From Dermacentor variabilis (taxonomy: Eukaryota; Arthropoda; Arachnida; Ixodida; Ixodidae), in contig NC_134569.1 of assembly GCF_050947875.1 (NCBI RefSeq), positions 40,445,777 to 40,509,776 on the forward strand: a stretch of 64,000 nt of DNA. Direction: 5' to 3'. Numbering within the stretch: position 1 is the stretch's first letter; every line of letters starts with the position of its first letter. The position numbers were made by a program, and so were the translations under genes. This document shows, piece after piece, positions 53,683-61,468 of this stretch. The notes beneath the pieces are model-generated. The model worked only from the letters and a program-made list of their open reading frames with translations, searched no databases and had not been told where the DNA came from.

Positions 53683-55004
53683 TTACGCTAACGTAGCAGC
53701 TAACCGGTCGCATAGGTAGCTTCTTACCAGCGCTGTGACAGAGTGGTGCAGATCAACTTCTGTCAACTTTTGAAGGAGTATTTTGTGGCGTACGACATCT
53801 TACTGAGGTGAAAATAAATGACATCAAGATGTCATTTCTTATACTCTGCTTGAGAGGCATGCATCATGAAGCTAACGAGATTGGTAGTTGTGGAGCGTCC
53901 CTATATGAATCCACGCTGCCGAGGAATGATAGTATCTTCAATAGAGGATGAAATTATTGAGTGCGGAGTTGACTCGAATAATTTAGATGCTGCGCATAGA
54001 AGAGAAATAGGCTCGTAGTCAGTCGCAGCAGCCGTTTCCCCTGTCTTAAAGACAGGAACCACCCGCGCTGTTTTTCCAAGCCTTTGGGAATGTGTTCGTC
54101 TTTAAAGCAGAATTAAAGATACAACAGCTGGAACAAGCAAGGCCCCGTGCGTCTTAATCAAAACAGGTGGAATGTCATCAGGACGACACGAAAAAGACGG
54201 TTTTAAGCGTTCGATGCTCTTTAAGACAACTTCCTCTGAGAACGATAAACTTGAATCCAGGGAAGGGTGATTGGAAAGCGCACTAACTCCGTCACTGTAC
54301 TATTCAACGTACACGGACCCGAAGTGTAGGACGAAGGCGTACGCGACATCTGGAACAGGTTGGCTGTCGCCGCTAAGTAGAGATATATCGTGTTTCGTAT
54401 TGTTGGATGAACAGCGCTGTTCACGAACGTGTCTCCAGAAATATTTAGCATTTTAGAAGAACTAGCTTCCACATGTGCTATATAGATTGAATCATCACGC
54501 TTGTAAAGACGTTTAGAGAGTGCATTGTACATTTTAAAATCTATATGCCAGTGTTCCTGATTTGTACCCTGTGCCTTCCTGTGAGCATGGTCTTTAAGCT
54601 TAAAATTTGTTGTCAGCTCAACAGAAAATTAGTCGGGAAATTTAGCGCGTTTATCTCTTTTTAGTGGTATAGAGTTCTTCATTCCATCGCGATTAACATT
54701 CGTGAATGCCGTGACTTGGTCCATTAACATCTCTTAGTTCTACTACTGAAGACCAGTTCGCATCATTAAGATAGTGGTAAAGACCCACGTAATCTCCTCT
54801 TGAGAAGTTAAGACTAAGGTGTTGCTGACTCCTTTAATCTCCTGCTACTAGGTATCACGAATTGTAATGGAATATGAAGTGGGGGATGATATTTATCTGG
54901 CTTAACTAAGGGAAAATCGCCACAGGACGCATTCAGAGCTTCTCCGTTACTAAGGCACAGCTCCAGGACATTGCCACAAGAGTTCAGTATAGTGTTAAAT
55001 CGGT

Positions 55005-55265
55005 TCAGAGATGTAAAAGATCTATTATAAAGTCAAGTAACGTGTTGCACTTGACAGATATGTAAAAAGAATGGGTTGAAATTTCACCGGTTTGCCAGGA
55101 AATGCTAGGCGTATTAAAATAAGCAATTATGAGTATTTTATGGTTAGCATGGGCCAACATAACATTTTCAATAGTGGCTAGAATAAACATCTCAATATTC
55201 ATATCAGGCGCAACATAGAAGTTCCCTAATAATAGCCTATTACTACCAGCACCAAAAATCTCCAC
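55005..55265 (-). pseudogene. LINE endonuclease fragment
   Basis: An 86-codon open piece reading VAPDMNIEMF ... ANHKILIIAYFNTPSISWQ. The position equivalent to the conserved G-D-F-N of APE-type endonucleases is A-Y-F-N, so the catalytic Asp is lost. Confidence 0.65.
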
Positions 55266-55762
55266 CCAGACACATTCCGTTGCGCATTCTAAATCAGGGT
55301 GCCGAACGGATCTGAGTGATTGATTGATAGGAATCAGGACGCCACCGCCCTTTGATTTCGATGAATAAGGATCGCGACCTCGTCGGAAAACTTAAGTGTG
55401 CGGTAAGTATGAACTAGATGGTATTTCAGGGCACAACCAGGTCTCTGTTAAGGCAATGATAGGAAAGCAAGATGAAATGACGTTGGAGAAAAATTCGTTC
55501 ACCTTTGTGCGTAATCCACGAACATGCTGATCGAAAACTCTCACATCACTGATCCTTCTTTTCATCTCGCTGAACTTTTTTCAGTATCATTGTATCATAA
55601 AGTTCTCCTCCGAAGGGCTTGTATAAGCAGGAACGCGGCCATGCACAGTGAAGGATACCTTAGACGCTGATAGCAGTCCTCCTTAATAGACACATGAAAA
55701 GACACGTAGGAATCGTACTTGGTTTTTAGTCTAGTGCAAGACAGGGGCTTTGGACCAACTGC

Positions 55763-56485
55763 TTATAGGTGGGCGGAGAGTTGTAAGGGATGGGTGTCAG
55801 GCGCAAGCTTTGTCAGAAAGATAGCCCGAGAGCGCACAGAGCGAGAAGTAGCAACAATCCCAGCGGTGTAAGTGCAGCTAGCATTCAGTGCTGACTTTCG
55901 CTTGAACGTTGGCTGACTGTCAGGTGACAAGTCCACTGAAGCAGGTAGGCAGAGCAACGGGTCAGCAGCGGGAGCCTTCGACGAAGCAGGCCAATCCAGT
56001 GCAGGACGTAAGCGCGGCAGATGGCCAGCGGTCTTCGGTGAAGCCGTCCGCGCAGCATACGTCGTTGCCGTGGACGAATGTGCCGGCGGCGCAGCAGCAG
56101 AAGTGGGCGATGACGGCTTGCCCTCTTTGGCAAGCTTGTCTCGTAGAAAGTGCACCTCGACTCGAAGAACGCCCATAAGCTCGGCTTGCTGTGCGTATGG
56201 CAGCGCGCTTTCCCTGCGCAACCGTGCGTTATCATTCCGCAGCTGCGCCACTACATCGCTGAGGTAGGATATTCCCTCAAGTGCCTGGAGGAGAAGGCCA
56301 CGAAGGGTGGTCAGGTCAACAACCACCTCGGAGCCGCGGAGGGCGGTCAGCTCAACGACGGCATAAGAATCTGTCAAATCGGGAGACGCGGCCACTGATG
56401 GGGAGGCTATCGTTTTGACGCCGCTAAGCTTAACCGCGGAAACGTCGGCTTTCTGGCGCAAGTTACAGATGAATGCCATACTCAC
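55763..56485 (-). CDS. LINE ORF1-like protein, 240 codons
   Basis: An open frame upstream of the endonuclease remnant, as expected of a LINE ORF1. Residues about 40-115 are predicted coiled coil (LEGISYLSDVVAQLRNDNAR, then VEVHFLRDKLAKEG), followed by an Ala/Ser/Pro-rich low-complexity part and a basic end. I recognise no zinc knuckle. It may have lost its original C-terminus. It could also be chance retention of an open frame in a dead element. Confidence 0.5.
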   Translation of the reverse strand: MSMAFICNLRQKADVSAVKLSGVKTIASPSVAASPDLTDSYAVVELTALRGSEVVVDLTTLRGLLLQALEGISYLSDVVAQLRNDNARLRRESALPYAQQAELMGVLRVEVHFLRDKLAKEGKPSSPTSAAAPPAHSSTATTYAARTASPKTAGHLPRLRPALDWPASSKAPAADPLLCLPASVDLSPDSQPTFKRKSALNASCTYTAGIVATSRSVRSRAIFLTKLAPDTHPLQLSAHL

Positions 56486-56577
56486 CCGACTTCAGCAGCT
56501 CGAGGTCGTTGTCCGGCCACGTAATACACTTCGACTGTGCACGTTTTCCCTAAGAAATACAGCGAGGGAATAGCTGT

Positions 56578-56949
56578 TTGCCGAAAAGAGGCCGGGAGCA
56601 CAAAACACAGGTTTCCTTACTCGGCGCCATCTACAACCATCTCACACAGTCCGAAACAAAGCAGGCCGATACGCTCTTGAGGATGGCTTTCAAGACTGCT
56701 CTTCGCCTGCCTATCAGTACATCGACTGAAAAATTATTGGCGCTAGGGTCACACAACCCCGTCAGCGAACTGACAGAAGCCAAATTACGTCTCGCAACAG
56801 AGACTTGCGCGGATTTGCACGGGCCGGCAGGTCCTACAAACATTGGGCTTCCAAGCTATAACAACACGAACCCAAGAAATCTGCTCGATACTCCGTCAAG
56901 TCCGGAACCGGTATCACGTTGCCCCGATACCACGCAACATGGACCATAA
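56578..56949 (+). pseudogene. I-type LINE post-RT fragment
   Basis: It encodes LLRMAFKTALRLPISTSTEK and LTEAKLRLATETCADL, the region between RT and RNase H in I-clade ORF2. The true frame is lost after about codon 85. Confidence 0.65.
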
Positions 56950-57328
56950 CCTACACTCCGGCAGGAGCGGAGCAAGGGGCCAGTACATGGAGAAAACATT
57001 CAGGTTCCATACCACAGCCTGTTTTACTGACGCCGCCGTGTATGGGACGAAGAACAAGGGCGCAATGGCAGTGGTATGCGACTGCCGAGGCCACATTACC
57101 TCCGCTGCATCGACCCGCCCCTGCACGATCACGGAAGCCGAAGAGCTGGTCATCGCGTTAGCCATCCGCGAAATCCAACACGGAAACAAACTACTGACGA
57201 TGCTCACGGATTCCCATCAGGCCTGCCGCAACTTCCTGCAGGGAAGGATCGGAAGACCTGCTGCACAAGTCCTATCCCAAATACTCAAGGAGGATCCTGA
57301 GGACATCACCAACCAAATCATCATTTAG
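56843..57328 (+). pseudogene. RNase H domain of I-type LINE
   Basis: Removes the RNA strand of RNA:DNA hybrids in related elements. Catalytic residues are visible: Asp in CFTDAAVYG, Glu in ITEAEELVIALAI, Asp in LLTMLTDSHQACRNF. The fourth (GNLRADKAARG) follows in another frame near 57356 after a frameshift and an in-frame TAG at 57326-57328. The domain is therefore nearly complete but broken. Confidence 0.8.
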
Positions 57329-57853
57329 ATACAGGGGCCACACTGGCATCACGGGTAACTTGCGGGCCGACAAAGCAGCTCGAGGATTCGTGCATAACCG
57401 AGCACTCATCACGCCGGCTGCAGAAGACCCGGATCCTGTCGACCTAGAGTCAGCCATCCTGAACCACCACAGAGGGAGTCGTTTGCGATATTCACCACCC
57501 CATAGAAATCTAAAGACAGAGGATGCCGATGCCTGGCGTCGGCTCCAGACAGACACTTACACGAATCTACACACATTACATCGCATACATACCCCACAGC
57601 CTACAGGGACGAATGCCCGTGGTGTGGGGCCACACCAGCCCTACACCACACTGCGTGCGAGTGCGCGCTACGCAAGGTAGAACACCACGACGCGAACACC
57701 ACGAGGGAGCAATGGAAGACACTGCTGTCCAGCTCAGCCCTCGACGACCAGCTCAAGCTGATCCAGAGAGCTGAGAAGATGGCAAGAGCTAGCGGAGCCC
57801 TGGGCTAGGGGCCCCGACCGTTAGCAATTATTCTGAATATTCTTTAAATAAAG

Positions 57854-57854
57854 G

Positions 57855-57914
<60 letters not shown>

Positions 57915-57939
57915 TAATAATAATAATAATAATAATAAT
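57854..57939. repeat. (CTAT)n then (AAT)n
   Basis: (CTAT)n at 57854-57914 is the LINE tail. (AAT)n follows to 57939. Confidence 0.98.
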
Positions 57940-58067
57940 CACGATAATCATAACGATAATATCAAAGGACGCCTCAAGCACAGTAAATAAAGAAAGAAAA
58001 AAAATGTCAGCGCGCGCCCACTTACAGCCACGTGCCGCTTCCATAGTAGAAGACGACTACAAGAACG

Positions 58068-58290
58068 ATGGAAGCGCGAACCAGGAGCCCCAAGTCGGGT
58101 CTTAAGTCTAGGTCCCGCACTCCGAAATCGAAGGGTGAATCAGTGACCCGAAGTGACGACACGAGCGAAGGAACCAAGTCCAAGGAGCCTCGCAGAACCG
58201 GCTCCCGTAAGAAGACGTCGCAGCAGACCAACAGGCAACCGGCTTCCAAGAGGCTGGCCAAAGCAAGCGCAGTTGAAGGTTCATGTTTTG
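58068..58290 (+). CDS. Candidate first coding exon of an unidentified gene
   Basis: The ATG at 58068 is preceded in frame by two stops (TAGTAG at 58044-58049). The 74 codons encode a very basic Ser/Arg/Lys/Thr-rich segment (ARTRSPKSGLKSRSRTPKSK ... KTSQQTNRQPASKRLAKASA) ending at a good donor, TTTTG|GTGAGC, in phase 1. Such basic disordered N-termini are common before a membrane anchor or in nuclear proteins. I do not recognise the family, and the next exon is not in the window. It could be a chance ORF. Confidence 0.4.
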
Positions 58291-58520
58291 GTGAGCGGAT
58301 CATTCTTTCATGAATTTTCGTTGAACCGTACAGACGTAAGCTTTTATCAAGTTACGCAGAAGCGACAAAAAATAAAGATAAAGCTATCAATTGAAGCTAG
58401 ACGCACGAACCAGCGTGTATTAATAGCTTAATCACTCACAAGTTTTCGAGATAGTTAACGCTATTCGAGAACATTTTGTCATCATCGACGTTTAGAAATG
58501 CCACCGTAGTACAGGCAAGC

Positions 58521-58920
58521 AGGGGCGTAGCCAGGGAGGGGGGAGGCTTATGAGGCTTCAGCCCTCCCCCCCCCCTCCTCGAAATTTTTTCGTGCTAGCT
58601 GTCAATGCACCGCCGACCAAAGCAACCCCCAGCGCCGGAAATAATTCTGGATTTTGTCTAGAATGTCTTTTTCATGCTCGAAAAGACATTTCACCGCGAA
58701 AATTGCAAACTCTGGCTGGATTTCGTGACAACGCCCATGCACCGGGAGTCACATAACGCAAGCAGCCGCCTCCGAGCACAAAGTTTCAATGGCGTTTTGA
58801 TGACAAACGGGCTCACCGCGGCATCTCGCAGAGGCCGCGGAATCTACGGAGCGCATGGATATCAATTCCGACTCTTTATGGGTATAAATCTCAAACTTTT
58901 GATGTGAAATGTGCATTGAC
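58521..58920 (+). repeat. Dispersed repeat starting GGGGCGTAGCCAGG
   Basis: The start AGGGGCGTAGCCAGGGAGGG, then CTTCAGCCCTCCCCCCC and CGAAATTTTTTCGTGCT, is a sequence type I associate with a high-copy arthropod repeat. The right boundary is uncertain and only one copy is in this window. Confidence 0.45.
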
Positions 58921-59599
58921 ATTTCCAAAGTAGTGCTTTAGGTTTTCAATTGCGGAACTTTGTGGGCCTAATGCTGTTATAAACATATGACGCCAAAGTT
59001 GCATTGACTTTTCTAAAGTCTTGCATTGGAACATACAACGGGACAAGCCAAATCAACACACTATTAGACAAGTTGACAAAGGACGCAGCGAGGTCCTACG
59101 AGACAAAGCGTTGTGGTGGTTCATTTGTGCCGTCATGTCACATACAAAATATCAATTTTTTTTTTTCACCTGCGCCAAAGCATTCATGTTAAGACACTAA
59201 AGCCAGCCGATGTAACTATGTTCTTATTTATTTTTCCTACTTTGACTTTTATTCGCGAGGACACATTGAGCGTCTTCAATTCTTTTTTTTTTTTTTTTGT
59301 CTTGCTGCCCTACCCGCGGGCTGCCAGAGCCAGCCAGAGCGCATACGTTTTTCTCGTGGTGCCCTGACCACCGCGCGGCGCACTTCGGTGCGTGTTCGGT
59401 TTGCTCTGGCCGAGTGGATTTTCGCCTGGCAGAGTTTTAGACGCTTTCTGGCTAGCAAAAGTGAAAAAAGTAACAATGGTCGCTCGCCGCCATCACTGCG
59501 GGGACTCAACGGATTGCACCACGTTCGCCTGAGGGCAACCTCTCCAGAAAGTCTTGGCTCGCCGGTGTAGGTTACCGAGCAGTATGCGTATGGTTCTCT
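58921..59599. other. Stretch upstream of the 2A-containing LINE
   Basis: No gene recognised. Two T-runs are present (about 59158 and 59283-59300). From about 59300 the GC content rises (CCGCGCGGCGCAC), which may be the start of the LINE 5' UTR. Confidence 0.4.
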
Positions 59600-61468
59600 G
59601 TGGACCAAGTGTCTCAGTTTTTTTTTTTAAATATTGTGGCAGTGTCGTGGCTTTTGGGCCACGACACTGCCACAATGGTTCGGAGCTCACCAACTGCTTT
59701 CCTACAGATGCTGCTGCTGCCTGTCCTGGGACAGTTGCTGTCGCTGCCTGCAGTACAGCCGTCTGATACCCGTGCGGACAAACAGCGCATGAGTACGGTG
59801 GACTGCATGGACAACCCGCCAATCTGCCGCGACTTATCAAGTCTGCTGCATCACCCGCCGCCGATCCTGGACAATTTCATGCTGCTCGTCGGGCAACATG
59901 GGACGGCAATATCTACAGCGCCTCCTCAAAAGCGCGCCCATTTCGACGAAGCTTCGGGCCACGACACTGCCACAATGGTTCGGAGCTCACCAACTGCTTT
60001 CCTACAGATGCTGCTGCTGCCTGTCCTGGGACAGTTGCTGTCGCTGCCTGCAGTACAGCCGTCTGATACCCGTGCGGACAAACAGCGCATGAGTACGGTG
60101 GACTGCATGGACAACCCGCCAATCTGCCGCGACTTATCAAGTCTGCTGCATCACCCGCCGCCGATCCTGGACAATTTCATGCTGCTCGTCGGGCAACATG
60201 GGACGGCAATATCTACAGCGCCTCCTCAAAAGCGCGCCCATTTCGACGAAGCTTCGGGCCACGACACTGCCACAATGGTTCGGAGCTCACCAACTGCTTT
60301 CCTACAGATGCTGCTGCTGCCTGTCCTGGGACAGTTGCTGTCGCTGCCTGCAGTACAGCCGTCTGATACCCGTGCGGACAAACAGCGCATGAGTACGGTG
60401 GACTGCATGGACAACCCGCCAATCTGCCGCGACTTATCAAGTCTGCTGCATCACCCGCCGCCGATCCTGGACAATTTCATGCTGCTCGTCGGGCAACATG
60501 GGACGGCAATATCTACAGCGCCTCCTCAAAAGCGCGCCCATTTCGACGAAGCTTCGGGCCACGACACTGCCACAATGGTTCGGAGCTCACCAACTGCTTT
60601 CCTACAGGTCTGTTACTATCAAACTCGCTGTTACCGTAGCAATAATGTTTGTCTTCTGGCGGTGTCGTGGCCACCCAACCATTTCAAACGGTCTTGCACT
60701 GCTCTTGTTTATGTTTTGCGACTGTTGCTTTTGAGTGGGGATGTTGAGGAAAACCCCGGACCTATGACAAAGGCTCAAGAAGAGAAGTTAGATGGTGTGG
60801 CCGAGGCTGTAAAGCGTCTTGAAGCCAGCAACGCAAGTCTTCTCGAATCAATAATGAAAGTTCTAAATATGCACGCAGAACTCAAAACAGACCTCGAAAG
60901 CTTAACCAAACGTGTGCAGGAACTGGAAAACAAATTAGAATCTGCTCCATCTGTTCATGCCTCAACATCTCTCGATAGTGGTTTTTCTAGCATCATTAAC
61001 AAAATCGATAACCTAGAAAACCAGTCGCGTAGATCAAATGTTTTGTTTTATGGTGTTACCGATACTAACGAATCCGAAAGCTGGGAAAGTTCAGAGCGAC
61101 TTGTGCATGAGTTCTGCCGTGATAAGCTTGGTGTCACTGTAAATTCCATTGCTAGGGCACACCGTGTGGGCCGTTTTTCAACTGTGAAAAAACGCCCCAT
61201 TATAGCTAAGTTCTTCAACGATAAAGAACTTGAGGTTATCTTAAGTAAAGGCAGCAAGCTGAGGGACACAGGTTTCAGCATAGGACGCGACTATTCCCAA
61301 GCCATTCGTGACAAACGCCGGCAACTTCTGCAGTTCTCTCGATCAATTAAAAAGCAAGGTGACCGTGTGCGCCTAACATTCGACAAGCTGCACATCAATA
61401 ATGACACCTATGTGTGGGATGTCGCGGGTAACCGTGCTGTGCCAGTTCGTCATCCCACCACAGTATGA
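59600..61468 (+). CDS. LINE ORF1 polyprotein (622 codons) with internal 2A site
   Basis: An RNA-binding ORF1 protein of a LINE, preceded by a repeat-encoded leader. Residues 1-335 come mainly from the monomers, each with a hydrophobic segment (LQMLLLPVLGQLLSLPAVQP) that looks like a signal peptide. Residues about 365-388 are hydrophobic and end in the 2A motif GDVEENPGP. After it, starting P-M-T-K, come a coiled coil (about 389-446, e.g. LTKRVQELENKLE), an RRM-like domain starting NVLFYGV (about 480) and a basic C-terminal domain, as in L1-type ORF1 proteins. The true start codon is unclear: 59600 is the first ATG, but ATGs inside each monomer (MVRSSP) could be used. Ends in UGA. Confidence 0.85.
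   Translation: MDQVSQFFFLNIVAVSWLLGHDTATMVRSSPTAFLQMLLLPVLGQLLSLPAVQPSDTRADKQRMSTVDCMDNPPICRDLSSLLHHPPPILDNFMLLVGQHGTAISTAPPQKRAHFDEASGHDTATMVRSSPTAFLQMLLLPVLGQLLSLPAVQPSDTRADKQRMSTVDCMDNPPICRDLSSLLHHPPPILDNFMLLVGQHGTAISTAPPQKRAHFDEASGHDTATMVRSSPTAFLQMLLLPVLGQLLSLPAVQPSDTRADKQRMSTVDCMDNPPICRDLSSLLHHPPPILDNFMLLVGQHGTAISTAPPQKRAHFDEASGHDTATMVRSSPTAFLQVCYYQTRCYRSNNVCLLAVSWPPNHFKRSCTALVYVLRLLLLSGDVEENPGPMTKAQEEKLDGVAEAVKRLEASNASLLESIMKVLNMHAELKTDLESLTKRVQELENKLESAPSVHASTSLDSGFSSIINKIDNLENQSRRSNVLFYGVTDTNESESWESSERLVHEFCRDKLGVTVNSIARAHRVGRFSTVKKRPIIAKFFNDKELEVILSKGSKLRDTGFSIGRDYSQAIRDKRRQLLQFSRSIKKQGDRVRLTFDKLHINNDTYVWDVAGNRAVPVRHPTTV
59634..59675. other. Perfect 18-bp inverted repeat at start of monomer array
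   Basis: The arms at 59634-59651 (TTGTGGCAGTGTCGTGGC) and 59658-59675 are exact reverse complements with a 6-nt loop (TTTTGG). The right arm is the start of monomer 1. Only the first monomer has the left arm. Confidence 0.95.
59656..60607 (+). repeat. Tandem 300-bp monomers (three full, one partial)
   Basis: Monomers at 59656-59955, 59956-60255 and 60256-60555 are identical by eye, with a 52-bp partial copy to 60607 that ends at TGCTTTCCTACAG. Period 300 keeps the reading frame, so each adds exactly 100 codons to ORF1. The layout recalls the 5' monomer promoters of mouse L1. Confidence 0.97.
60737..60763 (+). other. 2A ribosome-skipping motif
   Basis: The codons read G-D-V-E-E-N-P-G-P, a full match to the core D-x-E-x-N-P-G-P at which ribosomes fail to form the Gly-Pro bond. 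It follows a hydrophobic stretch (VLRLLLLS), as in known 2A sequences. Skipping would release a leader of 387 residues (or less, depending on start) from a 235-residue ORF1p. 2A sequences are known in some non-LTR retrotransposons of trypanosomes and marine invertebrates. Confidence 0.9.
61466..61468 (+). other. Single in-frame UGA between ORF1 and ORF2
   Basis: The stop of ORF1 (GTA UGA CAU) is in the same frame as ORF2, which is open from the next codon. The first in-frame ATG of ORF2 is at 61877, after the endonuclease motifs TNIRS and TETWL. Confidence 0.95.

Larger units (their letters stand above)
53152..56485 (-). mobile_element. Degenerate jockey/CR1-like LINE
   Basis: In transcript order: an open ORF1 (55763-56485), an endonuclease remnant (55005-55265 and around), RT pieces with a conserved PRSWKTARVVPVFKTG-like block near 54060, and the RT palm/thumb fragment at 53152-53682. 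Frameshifts and stops occur throughout, so it is inactive. It lies back to back with the probable LTR on its 3' side. Confidence 0.75.
56578..57914 (+). mobile_element. I-type LINE 3' part with RNase H domain and (CTAT)n tail
   Basis: The order of coding pieces is post-RT region, RNase H domain and zinc knuckle CPWCGATPALHHTACEC (near 57617), then a short 3' UTR and a (CTAT)n tail. Several frameshifts break it. It has the same layout as the remnants at 24121 and 26121, but ends in a different short tandem repeat. Confidence 0.8.

Noticed and set aside
59656..60607. CRISPR array or satellite
   Set aside because: Units are 300 bp without spacers, in an animal genome, and in frame with a LINE ORF.
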